In this document: positions 34,494 through 43,826 of the stretch, in pieces
Numbering within the stretch: the stretch's first letter is position 1
Layout of the letters: each line of letters opens with the position of its first letter
Source of the DNA: Rhizobium vallis
Lineage (GTDB): Bacteria > Pseudomonadota > Alphaproteobacteria > Rhizobiales > Rhizobiaceae
DNA: 64,000 nt
Assembly (NCBI RefSeq): GCF_003985155.1
Contig: NZ_ML133695.1
Span: 1-64,000 of the forward strand
Direction of reading: 5' to 3'
Translations under genes and position numbers: made by a program
The notes under the pieces: generated by a model
What the model was told of the DNA's origin: nothing
Database searches by the model: none
The model's input: the letters and a program-made list of their open reading frames with translations, nothing else

Positions 34494-34785
34494 CAAAATT
34501 CTCTCGTTCTTCCTATGATGACAGCATAGCGCTTCGAGGCCGCTGTGAAAGGGGCTTGAAGGGCGAGCGGTCGGGAATCTTCTGACATGCCTGAAGCGAT
34601 CGCCCGGTCCGATCCGCGCCGTCTTGCGAGGCTTTGAATCTGGTAACTTTCGCGCATCAACCGCACGATCTTAAGGGAAGGTGACAATGCGGGGCACCTA
34701 TCTGCTGGCCGCCGTCTTCCTCACTCGACGACTGCGGCGACCATAGCGGAGCGGTTTGCCAGCGTTCCGCATCAGATCGCATGGC
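34494..34785. other. Gene-free gap, likely promoter region of the purine-type operon
   Basis: About 290 bp between the putA stop (34786) and the acylphosphatase-like gene, both on the minus strand. It must hold the end of the putA transcript and the promoter for the operon at 34493. I see no clear terminator or operator; a 64-codon frame at 34493-34687 has no recognisable features. Confidence 0.4.
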
Positions 34786-37700
34786 TCAGCCGATGGCCAT
34801 GAGGCTGGCGTTGCCGCCGGCGGCTGCCGTGTTGATCGAGGTCGACACCTCCTCCAGCAGCCAGTTGAGGCAATAGGTCTCGGGATCGTTCGCCAGTTCC
34901 TCAGCGGTCGCGGCCTGGACCAGCAGAAGCGGGCCGGGCAGCGCGGCGATCTTCTTGTTGACGGCAAGAACCCTGTCGCGATCGCCTTCGACGAGCGCGC
35001 CGGAGAACGGCCCATCTTTTTCCCAATCCGATGTCCAGGAAATCCGGCCGGCGACAGCCGCCGGAAGATCCGCCAGCGCCGACTTCGATATGGAAGCTGC
35101 GTCGATGACGACGTGGTTGCCGGTGGAAAGGGCGGCGGCGATCTGGCGGTAGAGCCCGCTTTCCGTCTGCGGCACCAGAAGAATGCGGCCGCGGGGATGG
35201 AGCGCGTAGAGATTGCGCTCGCCAACGGGGCCGGTGAGTTCGCGTTCGAGCCCGAGCGCCGAGCGGCTCGCATAGCCTCGCGCGGCTTCCCCCTCGCCCG
35301 GTTGACCCTTCCTGTCGAGCCAGATGATGTAGTCGCGAAGGGCGAGATCCGTATGAACGGAATCCTGCTGCGGCGGCACCGGCGCGCGCTGCACCAGACG
35401 GCCGATATAGAGCGGACCGCCGGCCTTCGGCCCTGTGCCCGACAGGCCGCGGCCGCCGAAGGGCTGCACGCCGACAACCGCGCCAATGATGTTGCGGTTG
35501 ACGTAGAGGTTGCCGGCCTTGATGCGGCTCGTCACATGGGCGATCGTTTCGTCGAGCCGGGTATGAAGCCCGAATGTGAGGCCATAACCCGATGCGTTGA
35601 TATCGTCGATCAGGTGGTCGAGCCCGTTTCTCTTGAAGCGGACGACATGCAGGACCGGTCCGAAGACCTCCCTCGTCAGGTCCGACAGCGACTTGATCTC
35701 GATGATCGTCGGCGGAACGAAGGTGCCCTCTGCCGCACTCTCCGGTAGCGTCAATTGATCGACCTTTCGGCCGGCGCCGCGCATCGCTTCGATATGCTGG
35801 TCGATCTCCGCCTTCGCGCCGTCGTTGATGACGGGGCCGACATCGATGCTTAAGCGATCGGTGCGGCCGATCGTCAATTCACGGAAGGCGCCCTTCAGCA
35901 TGGCAAGCGTCCTGTCGGCGACATCGTCCTGCAGGCAGAGAACGCGGAGCGCCGAGCAGCGCTGGCCGGCACTATCGAAGGCAGAGGCAATGACATCAGC
36001 CACCACCTGCTCGGCCAAAGCCGAGGAGTCGACGATCATGCCGTTCTGGCCGCCGGTTTCGGCGATCAGCGGGATCGGCTTGCCGGTCGCCGACAGCCGT
36101 TCGGCGAGCTGCGCCTGGATCATGCGGGCAACTTCGGTCGAGCCGGTAAACATGACGCCGGCGGTCTCTGGAGCGCCGACCATGCCGGCGCCGAGGCGGC
36201 CGCTGCCGGGCACGAATTGCAGGGCGCCAACAGGCACGCCGGCCTCGTGAAGGATCTTCACGCTCTCCGAAGCGATGATCGGTGTGACGCCGGCGGGTTT
36301 CGCCAAGACGGGATTGCCGGCCACCAGCGCGGCGGCAACCTGCCCGGTGAAGATCGCCAGCGGGAAATTCCACGGGCTGATGCAGACGATCGGGCCGAGC
36401 GGCAGATGCGAGGGCCCCAGCGTCTTGCGGGCCTGATCGGCGTAGTAGCGCAGGAAGTCGACCGCCTCGCGCACCTCGCCGACCGCATTGGCGGCGGATT
36501 TGCCGGCCTCGCGCATGACGATGCCCATCAGCACCTTGATGCGGTCCTGCATGATGTCGGCCGCCCGATCGAGACAGGCGGCGCGCTCAGCCGGCGGCAC
36601 GGCCGCCCATTGCGGCGCATATTCGGCTGCCATCGCAACGACCCGGGCCGCGTCTTCGACCTTCAGTTCGGTCACGGTACCGACGACATCGCGGTGATCG
36701 GCGGGATTGAGAACATCGCGCGTGACCCCGTCCGTCGAGCCGTCGGCGAGCAGCGGAAGCGCATGCCACGGCGCTGTGGCCGTAGAAGCGAGCGCCTGCG
36801 CCAGATCTTCAAGCGTCGTCTCGCTCGAAAGATCAAGGCCGCTCGAATTGGTGCGGGCGCTGCCGTAAAGCGCCTTCGGCGCGGCGATCTGTACATGCGG
36901 CGCGCCGACGACGGGCATGGCCGCGACCGTTTCGGCCGGATCGGCGATCAGCGCCTCGACCGAAACATTCGGATCTGAGATGCGATGCACGAAGGAGGAG
37001 TTGGCGCCGTTTTCGAGAAGGCGGCGCACGAGATAGGCAAGCAGCGTCTCATGCGTTCCGACAGGCGCATAGATGCGGCAGGGCCGGTCGAGCTTCTCCT
37101 TGCCGACCACCTCGTCATAGAGCGGTTCGCCCATGCCATGCAGGCACTGGAACTCGTATTTGCCGACCGCGAAATCGGGACCCGCCAGATGATAGATCGT
37201 GGCGAGCGTCTGCGCATTGTGGGTGGCGAACTGCGGGAAGACGGCGTCCGGAGCGTTGAGCAGTTTGCGGGCGCAGGCGATATAGGCGACGTCGGTATAG
37301 ATCTTGCGGGTATAGACCGGATAGTCGTCGAGACCGTCGAGCTGGGCGCGCTTGATCTCCGCGTCCCAATAGGCGCCCTTGACCAGACGGACCATCATCC
37401 GGCGCCCGGAGCGGCGGGCGAGATCGATGATGTAGTCGAGCACAAAGGGGCAGCGCTTGCCATAGGCCTGCACGACGAAGCCGAGGCCGTTCCAGCCGGC
37501 AAGCTCCGGGGCAAAGCAGAGCTCTTCGAGAAGATCGAGCGAAAGCTCCAGCCGGTCGGCTTCCTCGGCGTCGATGTTGAGCCCGATATCGTAAGTCTTG
37601 GCGAGAACGGCGAGCGCCTTCACCTTCGGCAGAAGCTCACCCATCACCCGGCCGGCCTGCGACCTGACGTAACGGGGGTGCAGGGCCGAAAGCTTGATCG

Positions 37701-38487
37701 AGATGCCGGGGCCATCATAGATGCCGCGCCCATCCGACGCCTTGCCGATGGCGTGGATCGCCTTTTCGTAGTCCTTGAAGTAACGCTCGGCATCGGCCGC
37801 GGTCGTCGCCGCCTCGCCCAGCATGTCATAGGAATAGCGGAAGCCGCGGGCTTCGAGCGGCCGGGCGCGCTTCAGCGCCTCCTCGATCGTCTCGCCGGTG
37901 ACGAACTGCTCGCCCATCATGCGCATTGCCATATCGACGCCGCGACGGATGACCGGTTCGCCGGCGCGCGCGATCAGCCGCGTCAGCGCTGCCGACAGGC
38001 TGCGATCATTGACCGTCGAGGTGAGCTTGCCGGTGACGACGAGGCCCCAGGTGGCGGCATTGACGAACATGGATTTGCCGCCGCCGATATGCGAGGTCCA
38101 GTTGCCCTCGGCGATCTTGTCGCGGATCAGCGCGTCGCGGGTATCCGTATCGGGAATGCGCAGCAGCGCTTCGGCAAGGCACATCAGCGCCACGCCTTCC
38201 TGACTGGAAAGCGAATATTCCTGCACCAGACCTTCGACGCCGGTGCCCTTGTGCTTGGCGCGCAGCGCCTCGATCAGGGTCCGGGCCGTGCTGCGGATAT
38301 CGTAGCGCTTCGCCTCGGAAACGCGCGCGGCAGCAACGAGCGGCGGCAGGCATTCGGTTTCCGGACGGCGATAGGCCGCCGTGATTGCCTGGCGAAGGTC
38401 CGATTGCGGCCGGATCGGCGGCGCAAAGGCCGAGAACGGCGCGCCGTTGGAATTGGATGGCGTGGTGTCGATCGCTGCGTTCAGCAT
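34786..38487 (-). CDS. putA: Bifunctional proline dehydrogenase / L-glutamate gamma-semialdehyde dehydrogenase
   Basis: 1233 residues, inner-membrane-associated, converting proline to glutamate. The N-terminal third is the FAD proline dehydrogenase barrel (KGAYWDAEIKRAQ, FATHNAQT). The aldehyde dehydrogenase domain has ISPWNFPLAIFTGQVAAAL, the catalytic Glu in ETGGQNGMIVD and the catalytic Cys in FDSAGQRCSALR. A C-terminal extension of about 200 residues follows. There is no ribbon-helix-helix DNA-binding domain at the N terminus, so unlike E. coli PutA it cannot autorepress; the divergent PutR presumably controls it. ATG 38487 is preferred over an in-frame TTG at 38502. Confidence 0.97.
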   Translation of the reverse strand: MLNAAIDTTPSNSNGAPFSAFAPPIRPQSDLRQAITAAYRRPETECLPPLVAAARVSEAKRYDIRSTARTLIEALRAKHKGTGVEGLVQEYSLSSQEGVALMCLAEALLRIPDTDTRDALIRDKIAEGNWTSHIGGGKSMFVNAATWGLVVTGKLTSTVNDRSLSAALTRLIARAGEPVIRRGVDMAMRMMGEQFVTGETIEEALKRARPLEARGFRYSYDMLGEAATTAADAERYFKDYEKAIHAIGKASDGRGIYDGPGISIKLSALHPRYVRSQAGRVMGELLPKVKALAVLAKTYDIGLNIDAEEADRLELSLDLLEELCFAPELAGWNGLGFVVQAYGKRCPFVLDYIIDLARRSGRRMMVRLVKGAYWDAEIKRAQLDGLDDYPVYTRKIYTDVAYIACARKLLNAPDAVFPQFATHNAQTLATIYHLAGPDFAVGKYEFQCLHGMGEPLYDEVVGKEKLDRPCRIYAPVGTHETLLAYLVRRLLENGANSSFVHRISDPNVSVEALIADPAETVAAMPVVGAPHVQIAAPKALYGSARTNSSGLDLSSETTLEDLAQALASTATAPWHALPLLADGSTDGVTRDVLNPADHRDVVGTVTELKVEDAARVVAMAAEYAPQWAAVPPAERAACLDRAADIMQDRIKVLMGIVMREAGKSAANAVGEVREAVDFLRYYADQARKTLGPSHLPLGPIVCISPWNFPLAIFTGQVAAALVAGNPVLAKPAGVTPIIASESVKILHEAGVPVGALQFVPGSGRLGAGMVGAPETAGVMFTGSTEVARMIQAQLAERLSATGKPIPLIAETGGQNGMIVDSSALAEQVVADVIASAFDSAGQRCSALRVLCLQDDVADRTLAMLKGAFRELTIGRTDRLSIDVGPVINDGAKAEIDQHIEAMRGAGRKVDQLTLPESAAEGTFVPPTIIEIKSLSDLTREVFGPVLHVVRFKRNGLDHLIDDINASGYGLTFGLHTRLDETIAHVTSRIKAGNLYVNRNIIGAVVGVQPFGGRGLSGTGPKAGGPLYIGRLVQRAPVPPQQDSVHTDLALRDYIIWLDRKGQPGEGEAARGYASRSALGLERELTGPVGERNLYALHPRGRILLVPQTESGLYRQIAAALSTGNHVVIDAASISKSALADLPAAVAGRISWTSDWEKDGPFSGALVEGDRDRVLAVNKKIAALPGPLLLVQAATAEELANDPETYCLNWLLEEVSTSINTAAAGGNASLMAIG

Positions 38488-38514
38488 GGAGGTCCCTATC
38501 AATCGGTATCTGGT

Positions 38515-38718
38515 TTAACGGATGAATGAGACGCCGGGCTCATCATCCCAGTCAGCGTCGTCCGTAGCAACAGGGCCGGAATATTCCGTCTCGCGAAGCG
38601 GGCGCGCCGGCTTGTCGCGTTTGAGGGTGAGCGCTGCTGCCACGGCCCTTATCGCCACCGGCCGGTAGTGGGCGATGAGGTCCGGCTTCTCATCGTCATC
38701 CTGTTCTTCCCTACCCAT
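38515..38718 (-). CDS. Small hypothetical protein upstream of putA
   Basis: 67 residues from ATG 38718 (MGREEQDDDEKPD) to a stop 27 bp before putA. It is highly charged, with an acidic end (TDDADWDDEPGVSF). No family recognised. It is same-strand with putA and would be co-transcribed as a leader ORF. Codon composition looks like the neighbours, but the case for it being real is modest. Confidence 0.4.
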   Translation of the reverse strand: MGREEQDDDEKPDLIAHYRPVAIRAVAAALTLKRDKPARPLRETEYSGPVATDDADWDDEPGVSFIR

Positions 38719-38813
38719 GCATGACCCCATTTTGCGCGTGGCGCCGATGCCATCCTGACGATGCGTCAAGCGCCTGCGCCTTCCATCCCATTGTCGACGC
38801 ATAAGGTATCACA

Positions 38814-38830
38814 GATCGTCGATCACGATC
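38814..38830. promoter_or_regulatory. Inverted repeats in the putA-putR divergent promoter
   Basis: GATCGT (38814-38819) and ACGATC (38825-38830) form a 6-bp inverted repeat 62 bp before the putR ATG. A second short one, TGACG/CGTCA, lies at 38756-38768. Lrp-type regulators bind degenerate repeats of this size between putA and putR, so these are candidate PutR sites. Confidence 0.33.
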
Positions 38831-38891
38831 CCACTTGATTTTCGCCATTTTCAGACTGTATGAACTTATTAAATCACATTCGAGAGTTCAA

Positions 38892-39386
38892 ATGGCTAGC
38901 GAAGCTGACATCTTTAGTGAATTGGACCAGTTCGACAGAAAGATCCTCGCGGCTCTCGCCGAGGATGGCAGATTGTCGATCACCGATCTGGCGGCGCGCG
39001 TCGGGCTTTCCAAGACGCCCTGCCAGCTTCGCTTCAAGCGGCTGATCAGTGACGGCTATATCGAAGGCTTCAGGGCCGTCCTCAATCCGGCGAAAATGCA
39101 GCTCGATCATATCGCTTTCGTCGAAGTCAAACTCTCCGATACCCGCGAGGATGCGCTGAGAAGCTTCAACGAGGCCATCAAGAAGATCAGGGAAGTCGAA
39201 GAGTGCCACATGATCGCCGGCAGGTTCGACTATCTCTTGAAAATCCGCACCCGCGACATCGGCCGCTACCGCCGCGTCCTCGGCGAGCGCATCTCGACGC
39301 TGCCCCACGTTGCCAACACCTCGACCAATGTCGCGATGGAGACGATCAAGGAAGGCTGGGACAAGTTCGGTTCGAGCCTTTCGTGA
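38892..39386 (+). CDS. putR: Lrp/AsnC-family proline-responsive activator
   Basis: 164 residues. N-terminal helix-turn-helix (FDRKILAALAEDGRLSITDLAARVGLSKTP begins near residue 14) and C-terminal RAM ligand-binding domain (EECHMIAGRFDYLLKIRTRD). It is divergent from putA, the arrangement known for PutR activating putA in Agrobacterium and Rhodobacter. ATG 38892 is preferred to the upstream in-frame start because it precedes the conserved MASEADIFSELDQFDRKIL beginning. Confidence 0.93.
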   Translation: MASEADIFSELDQFDRKILAALAEDGRLSITDLAARVGLSKTPCQLRFKRLISDGYIEGFRAVLNPAKMQLDHIAFVEVKLSDTREDALRSFNEAIKKIREVEECHMIAGRFDYLLKIRTRDIGRYRRVLGERISTLPHVANTSTNVAMETIKEGWDKFGSSLS

Positions 39387-39473
39387 TCATTCGCCCTACC
39401 TTGCTACATTGCCGCATTGAGCTTTCGGCTCGTTAGCCTTATCAAGGCTCCCATGCCGAATGGCCGGGGAACC

Positions 39474-39875
39474 ATGCAAACTCGTTTGGACATGATCGAG
39501 AAATGGCTGGTGCGCATTGTATGCGCGCTCGCACTCGTGTTTGTCGGCTTTGCCCATCAGGTCCCCGCGATAGCGGCCGAGCCCGTCAACCCCGCCGAAT
39601 ATGTGCTTCCCGACGGGACGCTGCCCACACTTTGCGTCACGGTAGCGGACGACGAAGGCAAGACGAGCACCGATCACAAGCTCCACAACCACGGCTGCGA
39701 AGCATGCCGGATCAGTGCTTCCGTCCTCCTGCCGTCCCCGGCGGATATCGCCGGAATAACAGTCGCATTTTCCGTTCGGGTCGAACTTCCCTTTCGCGTC
39801 GAGGCGCTGCATCGGCAAATTTATCCGCCCAATACCGGCCCCAGAGCCCCTCCCTCCAATCCGATCCTGACCTGA
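39474..39875 (+). CDS. DUF2946-like small exported protein
   Basis: 133 residues. A single hydrophobic segment near the N terminus (WLVRIVCALALVFVGFAHQ) looks like an uncleaved or cleaved signal. A short His/Cys cluster, HKLHNHGCEACR, lies in the middle. Proteins of this size and motif precede PepSY/CopCD genes in other bacteria and are labelled DUF2946. Metal (copper) binding is suggested by the motif and neighbours. The start is uncertain among 39417, 39453 and 39474. Confidence 0.65.
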   Translation: MQTRLDMIEKWLVRIVCALALVFVGFAHQVPAIAAEPVNPAEYVLPDGTLPTLCVTVADDEGKTSTDHKLHNHGCEACRISASVLLPSPADIAGITVAFSVRVELPFRVEALHRQIYPPNTGPRAPPSNPILT

Positions 39876-39951
39876 ACCCGCGCATCGGCCCTGGCTGAGG
39901 TGCTCTTTGTTCTCGGCTGCGTGGTAGCGGCCATGGAATCGGAACTTCATC

Positions 39952-41325
39952 ATGTCGACCACCACTTCCGCCGCTCCGGTGGAAAGCGCTGTACCCGGCG
40001 CCTCCCTTTATCGCGCCATCTGGCGCTGGCACTTCTTCGCCGGTCTCCTCGTCGTCCCCTTCATGCTGAACCTTGCGATCACCGGTTCGCTCTATCTTTT
40101 CAAGGACGAGATCAATGACAGCGTCTTCGCCTATCGCAATGGCGTCGTCACATCACGCCAAGCGTTGGCACCGGAAAAGCTGGCTGAGATCGCAACAGCC
40201 GCCGCCCCCGGCTCTGCCGTCACATCTTACAAGGACCCGGCAACGCCTGAGCGCTCCGCCATCGTCACGGTTTCCGGCGACGCCGGCTCCACGCTCGTCT
40301 TCATCAATCCCTATAGTGGCAAGGTGCTCGATACGGTCGGCTCGACCGAAGAGTTCAACTACGTCGTCAAGCGCATCCATAGTCTTGCATTGTTTGGGGG
40401 CTTCCCAAACAAGCTGACCGAGATTGCCGGCGGGTTCGCCATGGTGCTTGTCGTCACCGGCATCTATCTCTGGTGGCCACGCCGCCAGACAGGCGGCGTC
40501 GTCACGGTCCGTGGCACGCCGGCCCGACGCGTCTTCTGGCGCGACCTGCACGCCGTAACCGGCGCCTTCGCGGGCGTCTTGATCTTCTTCCTGGCGATCA
40601 CGGGCATGCCGTGGTCCGGCTATTGGGGATCGAACGTGCAGGCCTGGCTCGGGAGCCACGACCTCGGCTATCCCACGCAGCTCTGGGACGATGTGCCGAA
40701 ATCGCAGAAGGTCACTGAGGACATCCTGCCTGTTGTGGGCTGGACGGTCGAACAGGCTCCGGTCCCGCTCTCTGACATTGTCGTCGCCCAATCGAACAGA
40801 CCGACCGGCCTGAACAAGGCCGTCGAAGTCGCAAAGTCTGCTGGTCTGACACCGGGTTTCGACATTGCCTTGCCGTCCGATGAAGCTGGCGTCTATTCGG
40901 CGGCGATCTATCCCGATGATCTTTCCAAGGAGCGGATGATCCACATCGACCAATATTCCGGCAAGCCGCTCGTCGACATCTCCTACGGCCAATATCCTAT
41001 TTTCGGAAAAGCCATCGAGTGGGGCATCAACGTCCACCAGGGCCAGGAATTCGGTCGCGTCAATCAATTCCTGATGTTTGCGACCTGCCTCGCAATCGTT
41101 CTTTCCTGCGTGACCGGTATCGTCATGTGGTGGAAGCGACGCCCGTCCGGACGTGTGGGGGTTCCACCGCCGCCTCCGCAGCGATCCGTTTATATCGGGC
41201 TTTGGACGATCGCAGTCGTCTTCGCCCTGGCCTTTCCGCTGACCGGTCTCGCCATCCTGGTGATGATCGCGGTCGACCGCGCCATCATTCGCACGATCCC
41301 GCCGCTTCGGCGCGCGTTCGCTTGA
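39952..41325 (+). CDS. PepSY-associated transmembrane protein
   Basis: 457 residues with four strong membrane helices: the first in WHFFAGLLVVPFMLNLAITG, others around residues 165-185, 200-215 and 375-395, with a further hydrophobic C terminus. PepSY domains lie between them on the periplasmic side. Relatives act as ferric/cupric reductase-like or siderophore-utilisation membrane proteins. The neighbours (CopC, CopD) point to copper handling. Exact role unknown. Confidence 0.87.
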   Translation: MSTTTSAAPVESAVPGASLYRAIWRWHFFAGLLVVPFMLNLAITGSLYLFKDEINDSVFAYRNGVVTSRQALAPEKLAEIATAAAPGSAVTSYKDPATPERSAIVTVSGDAGSTLVFINPYSGKVLDTVGSTEEFNYVVKRIHSLALFGGFPNKLTEIAGGFAMVLVVTGIYLWWPRRQTGGVVTVRGTPARRVFWRDLHAVTGAFAGVLIFFLAITGMPWSGYWGSNVQAWLGSHDLGYPTQLWDDVPKSQKVTEDILPVVGWTVEQAPVPLSDIVVAQSNRPTGLNKAVEVAKSAGLTPGFDIALPSDEAGVYSAAIYPDDLSKERMIHIDQYSGKPLVDISYGQYPIFGKAIEWGINVHQGQEFGRVNQFLMFATCLAIVLSCVTGIVMWWKRRPSGRVGVPPPPPQRSVYIGLWTIAVVFALAFPLTGLAILVMIAVDRAIIRTIPPLRRAFA

Positions 41326-41518
41326 GGGAGGCGGTGATGAAAACGATCTCCACCCGCCCTTCGATGGAACGCCAAAGAAGCAGGCGAGGCTCTGACAAAT
41401 TCGGTCCTGAAACGCCGCGCCGCGGCTTTCCATGTCTCGCAGCCGATGGCCGAACCGGTATCGGCGAGACTTTGACAAACGACCGCTTCAACTGGCAACC
41501 TCAAAGGAAACGCGTGAG

Positions 41519-41890
41519 ATGACTATGTCAAAACTCAACCGCATCGCTTTCATCGCACTGATCTTGACGGCCGCGGCCGCCAGCCAGGCCTTGGCGCACG
41601 CTCATCTGAAAACTTCGAGCCCGGCAGAGAAGGCGTCCGTCGTATCTCCCGGCGAACTCGACCTGACTTTCACGGAAGAACTCAATCTCAAGTTCAGCGG
41701 CGTGAAGGTCACGGACCCGGACAAGAAGGAAATCACGCTTGGTGACGCCGCATTGAAGGACGATGACAAGGTTCTGGCGGTTCCCATTTCCGGGACGCTG
41801 GCACCAGGCAACTACACCGTCGACTGGCATGTGCTTTCGACAGACGGCCATAAGACCAGTGGCATCTATACGTTCACCGTCAAGCCGTGA
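41519..41890 (+). CDS. copC: Periplasmic copper-binding protein CopC
   Basis: 123 residues. Signal peptide to about residue 26 (ALAHA), leaving an N-terminal histidine (HAHLKTSSPAEKA) that forms the Cu(II) site in CopC. The body is the beta-sandwich ending in YTVDWHVLSTDGHKTSGIYTFTV. Its stop overlaps the copD GTG. Probably delivers copper to CopD. Confidence 0.93.
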   Translation: MTMSKLNRIAFIALILTAAAASQALAHAHLKTSSPAEKASVVSPGELDLTFTEELNLKFSGVKVTDPDKKEITLGDAALKDDDKVLAVPISGTLAPGNYTVDWHVLSTDGHKTSGIYTFTVKP

Positions 41891-42780
41891 TCACCCCCGA
41901 GGCAGCCTACATCATTTGCCGCTTTTTCTTCGACATCGCTGCCCTGTATCTATGGGGCAGCTCGGCATATCTATGGTTGCTCGTTCCGACCTCCCTTTCC
42001 CACGATATCTGGGCAAGGCAATATCGGCTTCGAGCCTTTGCAACCGGCTGCATAGTCGCCACCACAGTCCTTGCCCTCCCACTCAGGTCCGCGATCTTAG
42101 GCGGAAACTGGGCGCACGCATTTGATTTCGGTGCAATGCTGGAGGTTCTTACCGGCACCACCATTGGCACGGCGTGGATGTTGCAGGCGGCAGGAACCGC
42201 CGCGCTTTTTCTTGCTTGCGTTGCGGCACCCATGCGATTGCGGGCCGGCGCTGTGACGATTGCTGCGGGGTTCTTGCTGGCGGGCCTTGCGGCAAGCGGC
42301 CATGCGGCCATGAACACCGGCTGGCTTCGCATGCTGCACCGGGGAAACGATATCATCCATGTCCTGGCGGGAGGGGCCTGGTTTGGGGCGCTGGTTCCGG
42401 TCGCGCTCATCTTGCCGCGGCTGTCCGATCGACGGGCCGGCCGTGACGCGAGGAGAGCGCTCGTTCGTTTCTCCACGGCCGGTCATGTCGCAGTCGGCGT
42501 AGTCTTGATCTCCGGCGCCGCGAACATGTTCCTGATCGTCGGCGGTTTCCCCATAGATTGGTCGGTTACCTACCAGCTTCTGCTTTCCCTGAAGATCCTG
42601 CTCGTCCTGTCGATGGTAGGACTGGCGATCTGCAACAGGTATGTGCTTGTGCCAAAGCTCTCCCGGTCTCGTGAAGCCGTGGCGGCACTCAGGATTGGAA
42701 CCGTTCTCGAAATCGCCTTGGCGCTTGCGGTCGTCGGTCTGGTGGCATGGTTCGGCATGCTGGAGCCGGTTGCCATGTAG
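41887..42780 (+). CDS. copD: Copper import membrane protein CopD
   Basis: 297 residues with eight predicted membrane helices. Conserved His in the family are visible in SGHAAMNTG, HRGNDIIHVLAGGAWFGALV and STAGHVAVGVVLI. It starts at GTG 41887 inside the copC stop codon. With CopC it likely moves copper into the cytoplasm or senses it. Convergent with the HxlR gene. Confidence 0.92.
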   Translation: MITPEAAYIICRFFFDIAALYLWGSSAYLWLLVPTSLSHDIWARQYRLRAFATGCIVATTVLALPLRSAILGGNWAHAFDFGAMLEVLTGTTIGTAWMLQAAGTAALFLACVAAPMRLRAGAVTIAAGFLLAGLAASGHAAMNTGWLRMLHRGNDIIHVLAGGAWFGALVPVALILPRLSDRRAGRDARRALVRFSTAGHVAVGVVLISGAANMFLIVGGFPIDWSVTYQLLLSLKILLVLSMVGLAICNRYVLVPKLSRSREAVAALRIGTVLEIALALAVVGLVAWFGMLEPVAM

Positions 42781-42865
42781 GTTCACGTTCGTCCTTCAAC
42801 GGGCTGTTTGAGAGACGGTCGTGTCTTTGCGTGAGGCTTGGCCCGAAGCAACGCACACTTCGGCA

Positions 42866-43243
42866 TCATGCCCGCGCTTTCCGCCCGCGTGCGCTCGGCT
42901 TCACCGGCACGCTTTTGCCGTACTCGTTCCACCATGTCGTCAAGGCTTCCATGGTGGGGCCGAGACCCCGTGCTTTGTGCGTTATCTCGTATTCGACGCG
43001 CGGAGGAACCTCCGCAAAGATGGTGCGGGATACCAAACCGTCCGCCTCGAGTTCGCGAAGTTGCGCCGTCAGCATGTGCTGGGTGATGCCGGGAATAGCC
43101 TTTCTCAGTTCGCCGAACCGATAGACCCGCTGATTGAGCAGCCACATGATCTCAAGCTTCCATTTGCCGGAAAGCAGAGCGAAGGCTCGCCGCATCTCCT
43201 CATGCATATTGATTTCTTCTTCGCCCATGGTCTGCTTTTCCAT
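42866..43243 (-). CDS. HxlR-family transcriptional regulator
   Basis: 125 residues with the winged-helix HxlR core: FALLSGKWKLEIMWLL, RFGELRKAIPGITQHMLTAQLRELEADGLV and PPRVEYEITHKARGL. No cysteine in the N-terminal region, so the quinone/aldehyde Cys sensor of some relatives is absent. Divergent from the DoxX-like gene; a palindrome lies 8 bp upstream of the start codon. Likely represses the DoxX-SDR genes and itself. Confidence 0.92.
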   Translation of the reverse strand: MEKQTMGEEEINMHEEMRRAFALLSGKWKLEIMWLLNQRVYRFGELRKAIPGITQHMLTAQLRELEADGLVSRTIFAEVPPRVEYEITHKARGLGPTMEALTTWWNEYGKSVPVKPSARGRKARA

Positions 43244-43250
43244 ACTAACA

Positions 43251-43272
43251 GCAAGTAATTCATCCTACTTGC
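43251..43272. promoter_or_regulatory. Inverted repeat operator candidate for HxlR
   Basis: GCAAGTA (43251-43257) and TACTTGC (43266-43272) are perfect 7-bp arms with an 8-nt spacer, 8 bp upstream of the HxlR start codon. Spacing of about one and a half turns fits a dimeric winged-helix regulator. Confidence 0.5.
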
Positions 43273-43397
43273 AAATATAAATCTTAGACGACATTTCTCT
43301 GCATGCACAGGGGAGCGCAGGAAAAGCGCCTCTCAAGACAAACCGACAGACTCGACGAGAGGAATGTTGCTGCGTGGGCGGCGACAGGGATGAACTC

Positions 43398-43790
43398 ATG
43401 CCTGAATACTACGTGTACTGGATCAGCACGGCACTTCTATCCGCGCTCTACCTCGCCTCAGCCGCCATCTATGTCACCAAGCGAGACTGGGTTCGCCAGG
43501 TTCTGACGGAACTTGGATACAAGGCCTCCTATCTCATTCCGTTCATGATCGTCGTCAAGGTTCTCGGCCCGGTCGCGATCCTCTCACGTGTCAGCGTGCC
43601 GCTCAGCGATCTCGCCTATGCCGGCATCTTCTTTCACCTGCTGCTCTCGGGCCTCGCCCATATCGGCGTTCGAAAACCTGCCGGCGCCCTGCCCGCGGCG
43701 ATCGGCCTGGCGCTGCTCGTCACCTCGTTCATGACGCAGAACGACGCCCGCATCGTCCCTTCCCCCTACGTTCAGGCCGCCATGCGCTGA
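43398..43790 (+). CDS. DoxX-like membrane protein
   Basis: 130 residues with four membrane helices: WISTALLSALYLASAAIYV, an LGYKASYLIPFMIVVKVLG segment, LAYAGIFFHLLLSGLAHIG and a C-terminal ALPAAIGLALLV. This is the DoxX-like_2 type. Relatives often sit with HxlR regulators and reductases in stress loci. ATG 43398 is preferred over an in-frame start 24 bp upstream. Confidence 0.85.
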   Translation: MPEYYVYWISTALLSALYLASAAIYVTKRDWVRQVLTELGYKASYLIPFMIVVKVLGPVAILSRVSVPLSDLAYAGIFFHLLLSGLAHIGVRKPAGALPAAIGLALLVTSFMTQNDARIVPSPYVQAAMR

Positions 43791-43826
43791 CGTCAGATAA
43801 CCCCAACCCCCATCAAGGAGATAGAA

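Noticed and set aside
36985..38529. A 514-codon plus-strand frame opposite putA
   Set aside because: Antisense shadow of the highly conserved putA gene; no motif.
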